Shown piece after piece: positions 21,441 to 34,307 of a stretch of 64,000 bases of DNA. Both the position numbers and the translations under genes were made by a program. The notes under the pieces were generated by a model that saw nothing but the letters and a program-made list of their open reading frames with translations, was not told where the DNA came from and searched no databases. Each line of letters starts with the position of its first letter. The first letter of the stretch is position 1. Source of the DNA: Mauremys mutica (lineage: Eukaryota; Chordata; Testudines; Geoemydidae); contig NC_059084.1 of assembly GCF_020497125.1 (NCBI RefSeq), positions 10,319,501-10,383,500 on the forward strand. The letters run 5' to 3'.

Positions 21441-22312
21441 AAAATTAATATCAAATGGTTACTTACCTTTCAGTGAATGTGATTCTTTGAAGTGTGGTGT
21501 CCACACAGATTCCACCCATGGTGCACACATGCTGCGCACACCCGAGATCAGATTCTGTTGAAATAGCCATTTCCATTGCACCCTGAGAGTCCTTGCTGCC
21601 ACTGTAACCAAGGATATAAGGAATGGAGCAGCCTCAACAACGTTTCAGTTCCTTTGCCAATAAAGAACTGTCAGGACTCCCAATAAGCAGAGACGTTGTG
21701 GACTCTGTGTGCACAATGCATCTCTAAGAACCACAACTACAGCAGGGTAAGTGACTGTTCGTTCTTCTTTGAGTGATTGGCCACACAGATTTCACTCTTG
21801 GTGACTAGCCAGCAGTATTCTGTTCGTGGAGGTGGGTTAGAGGAGTCCTGTTTACCTATCAGTCAAAGGACCTCCGTACCCAAGCCTGCAGCTGATCTAG
21901 AGGCTTGCACCAAGGTGTAGTGAATAGAAAAAGTGTGGACTGAACTTCAAGTCACTACCCTACAAATCTCAGTCAATGGGACATATTCAAAGAGATGGTG
22001 GAAGCTGCTTGGGCTCTAGCTGACTGAAATCTGATGCGCCCAGGAGGCTTTCTGGGGTAGCACATAGCAGGTATATATGCAATCCAAAATGTAGTTAGGC
22101 AGTCTCTGCAAGGATATTTGTTGCCCTCTCATTCATACAGCAAATGCAACAAACAGTCTTGGTGATGCTGATTTTGTCTTTCTACTGCGACAGTAGTAGA
22201 TCGATGCTGTAACGATATCCCTCATGTGGAGTTTAGCCTCAGCGAGGAAAGAATAACATTTTGGAAAAAAGACCTGTAGATGAATAGATTGCTTCATGTG
22301 AAATTCTGACAA

Positions 22313-22702
22313 TCATGAACAGGTATTTTGGGTGAGGCCTGTCTTGTGAAAGATGCTGTGGTGGGGAGGGGCTGTCAGGAGCACCTGAATCTCCCCTATT
22401 CTCTTGAATGAGGTAATAGTCACCAGGAAGGCCATCTTCATGGACAGATGGTAGAGGGACCAGATAGCCGTGGGCTCAAAGGGAGAGCCTGTCGCAGCAA
22501 TTGGCACTATGTTGAGATTCCATGGAGGATGGGGTTCTGTGAATGGTAGAAAGGCATGGATAAGACCTTGGAGAAATTTCCTCCTGACAGAATGAGAAGA
22601 TACTATGTGGCCCTGCACCAGGGTATGGCTCAGTGAGATTGCAGCCAGGTTAACCTTAATTGAGCTGAGACAGTCCTGACTGAGCAAGAGCAAGTAGCCC
22701 AA
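22313..22702 (-). pseudogene. DIRS tyrosine recombinase remnant
   Basis: A 129-codon open stretch reads LSSIKVNLAAISLSHTLVQG, a segment ending RRKFLQGLIH, and MAFLVTITSFKRIGEIQVLL. These match the N-terminal and first catalytic (Arg) region of DIRS recombinases: the Arg in FKRIGEIQ stands where the family has RRVSELQ. The C-terminal HxxR...Y part should lie between 22312 and about 21850, but is frameshifted and not read in full. Confidence 0.78.
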
Positions 22703-22963
22703 ATTATTGGGGATTGTCCCTTGCAGAGAAGCACCATGTTGTCATTTGGACCAAACAGAGAATTGTTTCTATTTGGCTTGGCAAGTTCATCTCATTGAGG
22801 GTTTTCTGTTGTGACGTAGGATGTTCAGGACCACCACACAGCAGTCTTTTGCGGTAGCTGTCAGCCAGCCAACTTCCAAGGTGTCAGGCATAAGGACACT
22901 GAGGCTGGATGAAGGACCTGACCATTGCTTGAGATAGAAAGATGAACTTTAGAATGGACAATC

Positions 22964-23970
22964 TCAGTATTCAGAGTACCAGAACTGCCTAGCCCAAGCT
23001 GAGGCTATTAGGATGATAGTCCCTGCATCTTGTTTTAGCTTTGTCAATACCCCAGAGAGTACAAGTGTTGATGGAAAGGCATACCTCAGACCTGGACTCT
23101 GAGGGATGAGAAAGGCATGCGTGAAGCATCTGTTCTTGCCTCCTTTGGAGCAGAATCTCTGACACTTGTTGTTGTGGTACATTATGAACAGATCTATTGT
23201 TGGATATCCCCCATCTGAGGAAGACGATATGCAGGATTTGAGGACCACTCGTGGCTCTGGGAGATCCCTGCTAAGCTCATCCACTATAGTGGGCTGAAGG
23301 CCAGAGAGATGGAGAGTTGTCATAGTGACATGTTCCAGTTCCTCACACATGGCCTCTTGGCGCAAAGAGGATGACTGTGCTCCTCCTTCATAGAATCATA
23401 GACTTTAAGATCAGAAGGGACCATTATGATCATCTAGTCTGACCTCCTGCCACAGGCCACAGAATCTCACCCACCCACTCCTCTATCAAACCCGTGTCTG
23501 AGCTATTGAAGTCCTCAAATTATGGTTTAAAGACGTCAAGATGCAGAGAATCTTCCAGCAAGTGACCCGTGCCCCACGCTGCAGAGAAAGGCGAAAACCT
23601 CCCAGGGCCTCTGCCAATCTGCCCTGGAGGAAAATTCCTTTCCCACCCCAAATATGGTGATCAGCTAAACCCTGAGCATGTGGGCAATCCTCCTTTCCTG
23701 TGAAAGTAATGTATTGCCATGGTGTTGTCTATAAGTTCCTGCCTGGTAATGCCTCAAAAGACAGGTAGGGATGCCTTGGATGCCAGCCAAAATACTCCAA
23801 GTTCAGGCACATTGAAATGAAGGGAGGCCTTGGGGACTGACCAAATATCTGTTTTTTAGGTGACCCACATGGGTTCCTTACCCTGGGGTGGAGGTGTACA
23901 TAACTAGTTTTCGATGGAAGAAACATGGAGAACAGAACTTGTTGCATACCTGATCTGATTGCATCCACCA
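22964..23970 (-). pseudogene. DIRS reverse transcriptase-RNase H remnant, interrupted by CR1
   Basis: At about 23840-23710 the minus strand reads HFNVPELGVFWLASKASL and then a DNTMAIHY-like RNase H motif. After the CR1 insert it resumes at 23365-22964 with ELSRDLPEPRVV, YPTIDLFIMYHNNKCQRFCS and ILIASAWARQFWYS, a pattern I know from DIRS RNase H C-termini. There are stops and shifts between the blocks. Confidence 0.72.
23388..23690 (-). mobile_element. CR1 LINE 3' end nested in DIRS
   Basis: Plus-strand text TAGAATCATAGACTTTAAG, AGAAGGGACCATTATGATCA and TCTAGTCTGACCTCCTGC is the CR1 terminus in minus orientation. It splits the DIRS RNase H region, so it arrived later. Confidence 0.92.
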
Positions 23971-25474
23971 ATCTAATGATGACAGGATCTCTCTAGGAAG
24001 GGAGACCCTCTTGTCCATGTTGTCTCAGATACACTGATCTCAACCACCTTTGCAGCAGTGAAAGGTAAAGTTTGGCAAGCTGTGTGATGTGTGTGTATGT
24101 ATGTGCCAGCACTTGACCCAGAACCTTCAAACAGGTTCTTACCTGCATTGTAACTTGAAACTGTCATGTGATACCTATCATAGTGCAGCCCCTCTGAGGC
24201 AGGTATGCTCCCAACAATTTGATGCTGTGTGTTTGGTGTCAGCGTGGATTTGATGCTTTACTTTTGGTGTCATTGTTAATTTGTCCTTGTTGACCCTGTA
24301 TGCCAAAAAGATCTAGCCTTTGGGACTTTTTCCCTGGAAGTGGATCTTTACTGTTGCCTGGGATCCATGGGTGGAATTCTAGAAGAAGTTAAAGTAATCC
24401 TGAGCCAGCACCTGATATCTCCTGTCTGCATATGTGAAGGTCGCAGAGATGGATATGGGGAGTGCCATATGACCTTTGCAGGTTCCAAAAGCCCTTTGTC
24501 AATAAGAAAGGCTGTCCTACTAGATGATGAGAGTTGGAGGATGTCCAGTTGTTTGTTGTTTTTTCTTGAATTATCTTGAGAGGAGCACCCAAGGTGCCCA
24601 CTAGTCTCCTCAAGAGATCTTGAAATGCCTTAACTCAAAAGTTAAGTTAAGAAAAGTTAGTTGTCCCCTTTGGTGATGAGGAGGAGATGGCCAGTGGTCA
24701 GAGGAGAGATTATCTCTGCTGGGTTCTTATTCTTCCTCCATATGTTGTTGATGCACTAGGGTTAATACCAGAGCCGGCTGCAATACCTGTTTTGGGGAAG
24801 GCTACCTTGGTCTGGAGACAGCAGAATAAGCTGGTTTCTTGACATAGGGACTGATACCTCAAGGTGACAATAGGACCAAGACTTGTAGGGATACTGCGGG
24901 AGAGGAGGGCACACTAGCTTGACAGTTCCCTTCTGGAGCCTGTGGACTCATGGGTGCCTCTCAGGGATTCCATCTTCTATTGTCTGTGTCCACTGAGTTA
25001 TTCATGGTGGACATGGATCTCATTCCAGGGAAGATGATCTGCTGTGTTCCCCAAAGGAGACCAAAAAGGCAAAGTCATCTTCCATAGACAGGGCCAATGA
25101 GCCTGGTATGGGTTTCCTCAGCACTGCAGTCATCATCCTGAAGTTGTCTGCTGCTAGCGTACATGCGTCAGTCACCTAAGCAGTACTGGAATTAGTGCAG
25201 TGCTTACTGTGAGAAGCGATCTGTGCTGGTTTCACCATGGAGTTCAGCAAGGCCCAGCCTTGTGGCTCTGAGAAGACACCTAAGGGAAGGGTTTCTTGGG
25301 ACCTTCTGCTGAGCAGAGCGGAACAGCAAGGTTTCTGGTAGTCCCATGAGGCTGGGATGGTGTCGTGGCTCATCAGGGCACTGGAGGAGTGTGAGTGACC
25401 TGAAGGTGGTGATCTCTCCGGTTGTTTCACAGGGTCAGATGAAGCTTGTACAGACCTCTCCAGAAGATGAAGCT

Positions 25475-25696
25475 TCAGTCTCCCTTCTCTCTCTCAAAGT
25501 GTGCTTGGAAAATGTCCTGCACGTGCCCATCTCCTAGACAGAGAAGGCACTTCAGGTGGCTGTCATTCCTGGGCATCATGGTATCGCACAAGGAGCCAAT
25601 CTTAAATTCTGGAGACTTGCTTTTGGCCATTTTAGGCTCTGTATAGGAGGAAGAAGGAGAATATCTTGGGCCTTGTACATGGGGTTGTGGAAGCAA
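25475..25696 (-). pseudogene. DIRS gag-like fragment
   Basis: A stretch with a Cys/His pattern (MPRNDSHLKCLLCLGDGHVQ) like the zinc-binding block of DIRS ORF1. The rest of the gag and the RT N-terminus between 24000 and 25470 are too degraded to place. Confidence 0.5.
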
Positions 25697-26039
25697 GAAC
25701 CATTAATCTTATTAAAACGACAATAGAGAAGTCTTAGTTTTTCAGTCCATCCTTGTTTTTTAATGATCTAAGAACTATAATTACTAAAATAACAGGTCTG
25801 CAGATCTAAGTGGTGAACTGCCAGGGTCTGTGCCTCAGCCACAGGTGGTAAGAAGGAACTGAGATGCAGTTGAGGCTACCTCACCTCTGACACCCTCAGT
25901 ACAAGGGCTCCCAAAGCATAGGTGTGGCCCCGGTGCATGCTGCTATTTCAAAAGAATCTGTTCTGGCATGTATGGGACATATACGCACCGACAGTGGAAT
26001 CTGTGCGGATAGTCACTCGAAGAACAAAATGTTCCGGCA

Positions 26040-27221
26040 GTTCAAGTCTTCCCTGATGCTAAATCACACTCCTACTTATAAGTATGTAAATTAAGGGGCA
26101 CTTTAAATGCTCCAGAGCTGATTTCACACATAAGAAAAAGTGGAGACATTTTTTCAGATACCTTATCTAGAAGTAGTGAATGTATGAGGTTTAGCAGGTC
26201 TTGATTATGCATTTTTGAAAATAGTTTATTTTCAACAGGACGACAGGAGCCACAGTGCAGGCGCATACACTTGGCAATCGGTTTTGGTTTTTTGGAGATT
26301 TTTGGCTTGCTTTCAAATTGGTAAACAGCCATGGACACACCAAACGATACTCTAGCAAAGCACTACAATAAACATTCCTAATTTTTGGATTGGTCCCTAG
26401 TTTTGGACTGTCTTAATATATGTAAACAATATAATTTTATATCTATAATTTTAAAGACCTCTGTTGCATCACCTTAAAGCCTCAGTTCCTCCTAACTTAG
26501 CCTCTTGAGATCTTTGTTGCCCTACACTGCACGTTCTCCAGGGCAATATAATTTTCCTGTCCTATGGTTACTAATACAGATCACAGGATTCCAGGTAACT
26601 AGCTTCAGTACACAGCAAAGATTTCATTTGTTCTCCAGATGCCAAGCCTCGGCACAAATGTTGAGTAAACAGATTGTGGCAGGGGATCTTCACAGGGACT
26701 ATGAAGATCTAATCCTCCCTCCCAGGATGTAACACATCAGTGCACCCTCTCCCCAAACGCTGCAGCTCACAGGCTCTAGTCACGAGTGGGGTTTGTACCC
26801 TGGAGCCACATCTAGACAGAAATAACTGCAGTCAAAGAAAGTAATACACAGGATTTGATATAAAAGAAAACAGATCTCCTTCCTGTCTGAAGAGGAAGAT
26901 AAGAAACATCCACCTCAGTAAATGTAGGTACTGAATATGAATTTTGTCAGTGGTTACCATTGTTTATTGTAGTAGTGTTCTGTAGTAAAGTTGAGGGGAA
27001 AAGGAGAGAATGTGAGATTTGTTGTCACGTGCAGGGACAGATTTGTAATCAGATTTGCTTACAAAATAAGACCTCTACATCAGAGGAGGCACTGACTTGA
27101 CAGGATAAAACATCACAGATTTGCACTGTGCATAATGCCCTCATGTGGATTTTGGTGTATAGCTACATTTGCAGATTCATTAAATTTTATATAATAATTA
27201 TATGACAGATGTGGTAGCTGC
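26040..27221. other. Intergenic, nothing identified
   Basis: AT-rich, short ORFs only. No named repeat seen. Confidence 0.4.
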
Positions 27222-27503
27222 ATTAACATTGACAGAACAAGGAGTAATAGTCTCAAGCTGCAGTGGGGGAGGTTTAGGTTGGATATTAGGAAAAACTTTT
27301 TCACTTGCAGGGTGGTGAAGCACTGGAATGGGTTACCTAGGGAGGTGGTGGAATCGCCTTCCTTAGAGGTTTTTAAGGTCAGGCTTGACAAAGCCCTGGC
27401 TGGGACGATTTAGTTGGGGATTGGTCCTGCTTTGAGCAGGGGGTTGGACTAGATACCGCCTGAGGTCCCTTCCAGCTGTGATATTCTAAGATTCTATGAT
27501 TAA
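27222..27503 (+). mobile_element. CR1 LINE 3' UTR fragment
   Basis: GGATATTAGGAAAAACTTTT, GGTGGTGAAGCACTGGAATG, GGTTACCTAGGGAGGTGGTG and GGGGTTGGACTAGATACC match the tail at 4798-5018 closely. It ends ATTCTAAGATTCTATGATTA. This is one of the younger CR1 copies here. Confidence 0.93.
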
Positions 27504-27705
27504 GAATCAGGCAAGAACTGTCCAGTGCAATCCTATGTGTTCTTGTGCTAACCCAGAGGGAACTCCAGCATCCTCATTAAACCCAAAATACTGATATGAC
27601 CTGAATTGAGACAGAGCTCAGCAAAATTAATCTTAAAAATACATTTTATGTTGGCAAAAGGTGGCAGAGAGAAGAGGATTGTGCTGCAATTTTGGGGTTC
27701 TCTGA

Positions 27706-27961
27706 GGGCTTGTTTACACGGTGCTTTTGTCCCCTAAATTGTAGTCCACAGTCACATGTCATACACTAACTGCATAACATGCATTAGAAGTTCTCTAATG
27801 TGTGTTAATGTAGTCCCATTACAAACAGTAGTTAAGGAGCACTAGGGAACTTTTAATGCATGTCAGCAGGGTTCAAATGGACCAGTTAGTGCATTACATG
27901 TTAATATGGACTAAATTTTACATCACTCTGTTGCAGACTGAAGCACTGTGTACACAAGCCC
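27706..27961. mobile_element. Palindromic MITE
   Basis: Ends GGGCTTGTTTACACGGTGC and GCACTGTGTACACAAGCCC are inverted repeats. The interior is also partly palindromic (GTTAATG/CATTAAC-like and ATGCATTA/TAATGCAT). It is related by its ends to 687-1001 and to the Harbinger terminus at 18940. Confidence 0.65.
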
Positions 27962-30900
27962 GGACATTACCAAAAACACCACCACAAACTGTAGCGGTGC
28001 CTCTGGAATGTGAACTGACCACTAAAAACTGGCCTGAATCCACCAAGTCTTTTCTCACAGGCCACTTACCAGAAGAGAATAACAGCTTGTGGTCAATGGA
28101 ATGGATTCATACCCCCAACACAGGTGAAAGGTTATATATTCCAGTGCCAATAGTCTGAACGATATAGTCCCTTCCCTCTACCCTGCAAACCCATTTCTTA
28201 CTGATAGTTTTGTTGTCCAGGATGAGTGGATATTTAAACAGGGAATGTAAGCTAAAGTATGTGTGTGTGTTTAAGTATAAAGGGCAAAGAGGAAACCACA
28301 ATATGAAAATATACTGGTGGTTACCGATGATGTATGTCAGAAGCTATCTACATATTCCACTTGGGGGATTTCACTGGCACAAGTTAAGAAATGCCACAAA
28401 CAGCTGCAAAAAACTGAAACACTTTTGGCATGGTAAAACCACATTAGAAACAATATACTGTCTCAATGCAAATCTTCCTGTGAGCCAGATGGTGAGGCAG
28501 CAGCAGTGAAAAAGATGGGTGGAAACTTCTCAGAATTGGGTCTCCATCCTTGCCACCTCTTCTAATGTTGCAGTATATTCAAAGAGCCTGATTTTCATCT
28601 CAGGTAGAAGACTTTTATCGCAGTGTAACTCCACTGTCTTCAGTAAAGTTACTGCACTTTTTACTGGTGTAAATCAGATGTCTGGCCCTCTGAATGCTAG
28701 TGTGCATTATTTGCAATACTAGTCTTCAATGAAAAACGATTTGATCAGTCATTTCTTATGTGAGTTGAGGTTACTTGTTCATAATGATAGGACTAATAAT
28801 CAGCTCAGTGGATAATGGTAAATTTATTTTTTTATTAATAATAAATGGGACTGTCACATGAAATTACTTTCCTACAAACACAGTGTAGGAAAATGTCCAG
28901 TTTACTAAGGGAACTCAGAGTGGAGGCTGTATAGGTGAAGTGTTATGGTAAGTGAACATACTGTTAGAAAAGTTAGATCAAGGATTGTGTCTAATGGATG
29001 ATTGTTTCAGTAATCAATATTTATGTCTCAGTTTTGATGTGAGATCACGTTTGACACAAAACAAATATCAAAAATCCTAAATATCAAGGATTACTGAAAT
29101 CAGAAAATGTACAAAAGAGAGAAAAAATAGCTATGGCTAATCATCAGTTTAAAAGTACATTTCCTTCTCTCTCTCACTTAACATCATTTTGTTTTCATTT
29201 TGTCTAAAGCCAGCTGTGGTACAGCAATGCAATTGGATGCTGTAATATAAAACCCCAATAGCACAACTGTTCTTCTGAAAGCCATTTGTTACCCACTCTC
29301 ATTGGAATGGTTCCAAGCAAATAATCTAAAATTACACTTTAAAACTGATCATTTAACAACAAATGATCACCCTTTTTTAATCTAACAAACCCCCTACACC
29401 CAGATAACTGATTTTATGCCAAGAAATCTCTGGCCCTATCAGCAGCTGGAACACAGCTGTGCTGGAGGCTCTGGTCTGATCTGATGGTAGGATATCTTCT
29501 CTTCCGGCTTCATTAAGGTGCTGATATGGCTCTTCCCTGCAGCTGGATCAGATGAAATAAGTAGGCGCTGGATTTTCCATTACCTCTTTGAAAGCCCACA
29601 TATTTGTTGTTTCTGAAAAGTCTCTTAAGAAATAAAACCTATGAGCAGTTAAGTTTTGCTTTAGCAGGTTATCAGATGGAATGGCCAGAAACTGTTTTAA
29701 TAAAAGTCTAGAGAAAAGAAGCGCTTGTGCCCAGCGTTACTTTTAGATTACAAGGTGATGTTGAAAACGAAGAAGAAACTGGAACTGAAACTAAAACACT
29801 GTCAACATGTATAGATTTTCTGATAATTTCATCTAATTAAGTTATTAGTACAGAATCCTGAGCTACAATAATGCCACAGCATGTCAGGTTACTGCCTCCA
29901 AAGTTAAGGAACACGGTCCAAGAATAGCACAGAGAATACGGAGAGGAAGATTCGAAAGACATTCCAGGGATTTTCTCCACTGGTGGTAGCACTGCTCAGA
30001 CTACACAGATTTCCAAGACATTGGTAGCATTCAAACACCCGTTTTAGACAGGCCAAAATGATCAAGAGTTCAACATGAGGTGCCGTAATTCATGACGGAA
30101 ATTCTTAAACTAATTTTTTTTGCAAAGTAGGCAGATTTTATCCTGACTGTCAATATAAGCTGTGATCTGGACACCTGTAAAATTACCAAGTTCCATCAGT
30201 GCATATTTTAAAAAAATGAATATTTTAACTAGTGCTTGGTTATCCTTGAAGTATCACTCCCTGAACTACAATTTTTTTCCCCTGTAATACCTCTGTTCTT
30301 TTTTTAAAAAAAACAACCCTGTTTCATTCTCTTCAGAACAAAACTGCAAGTGGCTGGCTGGCTCTAGCCAACTTTTCTATTTGTGTCATTGATACGTAAA
30401 CCAGCCATCTGGTTTACTCTGTATGCCATGTAAAGATGTGTATCTTATTTTTCTCCCTATATATTCAGGAGCTTGCTATAACTTTGTAGAAGGATTCTGT
30501 CTGACTACTCTTTGTAAGGATATTGTCCCTGTCTAAGCTATTGTACTTCTCTGTCTTTTGGGCCTTAAATCAAGAAAGCATCTCTGTTCCAGACAGCACT
30601 TCAGCAAGTGGTTAAAGTTAAGCACATGCTTAAATCCCACTGAAGTAGATGGAAGTTCAACATATGCTTAAAGTTCAACACATGTTCCTCAGGCGTTTTC
30701 CTGAATTGAGACCCTTTGATTAGAAACCCTTCAAGCTTTGATATTTGTTTTGAGTATAGTGCCAACCATACTGTCAACACTTGCTAAGCATTACTATAAT
30801 TATTTGTTAATCATTGCCTCCACAGGTGTAACCTCGAATTAGCACCAATTGGCTTTCTTTATATTCTCTCCAAGAGCAATGTCTAGTGTCAAATTCTCCT

Positions 30901-33900
30901 TTGTGACAGCACTGCAAGTTCACTGACAACAATGCACTAAGTTACACCAGTGTCAATCAGACAAAAATACAGTTCCCTATATCTAATCAGTTTCCATTAA
31001 GTTCCTGATTAATTCCTGAAGTAAATGATCACTACCATGTGAACCTTCTCAGCTATGCAAAACATTCAGTTTCACCCAACTATGTAAACTAAACAGCTAT
31101 CACTGTAGTTTTCACCAGCAGACTGGTGGTGTTCAATGGGAATATATGGTAGTTGTGATATTCAAACAGCTTTCCTCAACCCTATATTTGTCTGATTCAG
31201 CTTTCACCGCTACAGTAAGAAGGAGTAGCAAGAGGCTGGTGGTGCATGGGCCTTGGACCAAAAACTCATTCTTAAGGAAAGGTGCTTTCTGTGATAAATT
31301 ATTTGATCCGTTGGAGCTGGTACTGCAGTTCAAGGATATTGTTGTCAATTGCTATCCTTGTACATGTTTTGCCATAACCTTTCCAGACTATAATAGCTTC
31401 TTTCCTAAAGATGTTCTTGTAAAACCTTGACTGGGCATTCAGAATGACTAGAAAGTCTCCATTCCTCTTACTTATCCTCTTACTTGGTTTATATGTACAG
31501 CAGAAAGCCTATATGATCTGAGTCCTGAGCATACATTATAACCTGTCAGTTATTTAAAGAATCTGTTTTAAGAGGTAAATTCAGTTTTGTCACTTCAGTA
31601 ATATTTATGACTATTTTTAATATGGGATTCTGTTCTCAAATTCACTGCTGGTGTAACTGGTTTAACTTTAGAGACTGGAAATTTACTCCTTTGGACAATA
31701 CATTTTATGTTTAATTTAAAAATTCATGCAATCATATTTTTCTTGATAGGTGAATAGAAAATTTTCCTTTTATATTTACTAGCAAAAGAAATTTGCAGTT
31801 GATCAGTTGTATTTCTATTGTATAATTCAGGGAAAGACGTCACAGCAGAATGGCAGAGTTATACTGCATCTGGTGGGTATCCCTGGATTACCTGACCTTC
31901 CCACATTCACCCCATGGTGCATATGAATTTTTAAAAACCAAACCCTAATAACTACCACATTCTTAGTGTCATTGTGACCTTCAAGTTTAATTTTTATCAA
32001 AACAAAATAAGTTAAGAATATAAAGGAACAGATTTTTTTTAAAAATATACAAATAAGTCAGTAGTATCATTCTTATCAACATTCAACAAACAAATAGTAT
32101 TTTAGGTACTATATCTTGCATATTCAACAAAAATATGCAATTACAATATGCAACTTACAGGGCCGTCCAGTCCCCCAGTGTTCATACCTTTCATGCTTCT
32201 TAACTTCCCAAAACAGGAACGTCATATCCAGGTTTGCTAGTCTTTAGTATAAACCTTCCCAGCTTAATACACTAATTGGCCATCTCATGTCCCTGTTCCA
32301 TACATGGAAATCCCATTGAAATTAAGAGCAGGTTTGCATAAAGTTTATTTACAGAATGGGGCCCCACTATCCACTAGTCTCTGACCTATAAGCTTAATGG
32401 GCATAATTCTGATTTCATTTACATTCCTGAAAATCAGGAACTAACTCTTCTAAAGTATATGGAATTAATGCTAGTGTTATAAAACCAGCATATAAGAAGC
32501 GAGATCAGAATACAGTCCCAGGGTTTCACAGAAGTAAAAGGGGAAGATCGCTAATGCTCATTTTTATTAAAGCAATACTTCCATTGTTTCATGAAATCAT
32601 GATCCCAAATCCTGTAGGAACCCTACTGAAATCTCTCTGATTTTGGGAAAGAATATCGTAGTATTTTTATAAGGAACAAATAAAGATTTTGTAGGTTATT
32701 CTTTAATCTATGTCCTTTACTGCTGAAGAAGAAAAAATCCTGCTAACTCCATTAACCTTTTTCAACACAACGGCACTAGCGTTTATAATTAGAAATCAGT
32801 ATAACACTCTGATCATGATATCAATTTCCCTAACAAAATATATACCAACATAATTTGATGCTAAATAAAAAGCTCTCTGCAGGGCAAATTGGAACTATGG
32901 TCACTTTCATGATGCATATGAGTGTAAAGGGATGACAGAGCTTAGCATTTGGTTCCATTTATGTGTATCCACAGAAGGGTTGTCATTCTGGCACTTCTCA
33001 TTCACTTCTTACAATATGCATATGTTTCTCTGACATACATAGATAGTACACTAGACTTATTTATGACTATGACCCATACAGGCTCACTTGTGCATGACTG
33101 CATGATTATTCTTGCGTTAAAGTACATGCAGTTATGAATATCACATGAAAGTTAATCCATAAAATCCTGTATATGAGTCCAAATTATACAAAAACTCATA
33201 GCAAAGTTAAGTATAAAATTTGACTCTAGTACAGCAGTGCAATGATTTCAGACTTTCTCTGTAGGTTTAAACTAGCTTTCTAGTGAATGGTAAGTGTATC
33301 TGGTATTTTACTGACTGAAGATGTTTTCACTTAAACAAAGTAAATTTTGGGTTTCAGAGCAGAAGTTGATTTACGTGACAATAGTGCTGCAAATGCCCTG
33401 ATTCCAAACCCTAGAAAAAAATCCATCTCATGTCAACTTTAACTTATTTGCATGGTCAGGGGTTTGGAGGGAAAGGCAAAAGTTTTCATTTGGGCTAAAC
33501 TTCAGAACAATAAAACAAAACATTGTAACTTGCTTTTAGAGCACAATCCGAAAAACAGAATCAGAGAAAATCTGTGTTAAAAATCTCATTACAAAGAAAC
33601 ATTGACATTACTTATTTACACCCCAATTTCTCAAAGTAGAGCCAAAGAATAAAATATTTCAGTAGATCTCGGCAGAAAAGGCACAAAACACAAAGCAGGG
33701 CATGCTTGTGTCATTTTGTCACAAAGAAGCATTGACCATTGTACAACATGGAAAAAGTCAGTATTCGTGTGACATCTCACAATATCATAGATATTTGGGG
33801 GATACATACATAACATATGTACATACATACATAACTTCCAGCAAAGCTGGAAATAATTACTAAAAAGGGGAGCAAAGGGAAGAAAATATACCCAGTGGTT

Positions 33901-34307
33901 TGTTACAATCTACACCTCAACTTATGCATTAAGGAGGCTGATTGCTGTTTTATCATTATTGGTAAACAAATACACTGCAGTGTCTTTTTAATACAGTCTC
34001 TGTGAGCTGGGGATTGTGGGTGTTATGTGGGATTGATGAGGCTTAGTGGAGTTGGGAATAACCTTGTGCATTTAACTATATAATTTACCTGCTTCCTTGC
34101 TCCATACAAAAGCATTAAAATATGTAAAAGAAGCCTGAGTCCTTGCAAAGAATAACTGTTTTCTTAGAAGAGAACTTTGCCTATACTGTGCAGGAATGGC
34201 TATTCTGATGTTAAGGTGCTTCAAAAAGCAGATCAATGATCTGCAATTTCCATTTCACTCTATAATGTACCATCATACATCCATCTGCCAAGGCAGTGTC
34301 CTGTTTG
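27962..34307. other. 3' flank of ZNF831, including its unresolved 3' UTR
   Basis: 6.3 kb of AT-rich sequence without any convincing ORF on either strand and with no young repeat I can name. The part nearest 34308 must hold the 3' UTR. Minus-strand poly(A) hexamers at 32568-32563 and 32349-32344 are candidates for its end. Confidence 0.5.

Larger units (their letters stand above)
21450..26035 (-). mobile_element. DIRS-type tyrosine-recombinase retrotransposon
   Basis: The ends are inverted copies. Reading inward, the left gives TTCTTTGAAGTGTGGTGTCC then ACACAGATTCCACCCATGG; the right, on the minus strand, gives TTCTTCGAGTGACTATCCG then CACAGATTCCACTGTCGG. A third related block lies inside near 21758-21790, as expected for the internal complementary region of DIRS elements. 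In minus-strand order there are gag-like, RNase H and tyrosine recombinase remnants. Frames are heavily broken and a CR1 sits inside. DIRS elements use a recombinase instead of an integrase and make no target duplication. Confidence 0.8.
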
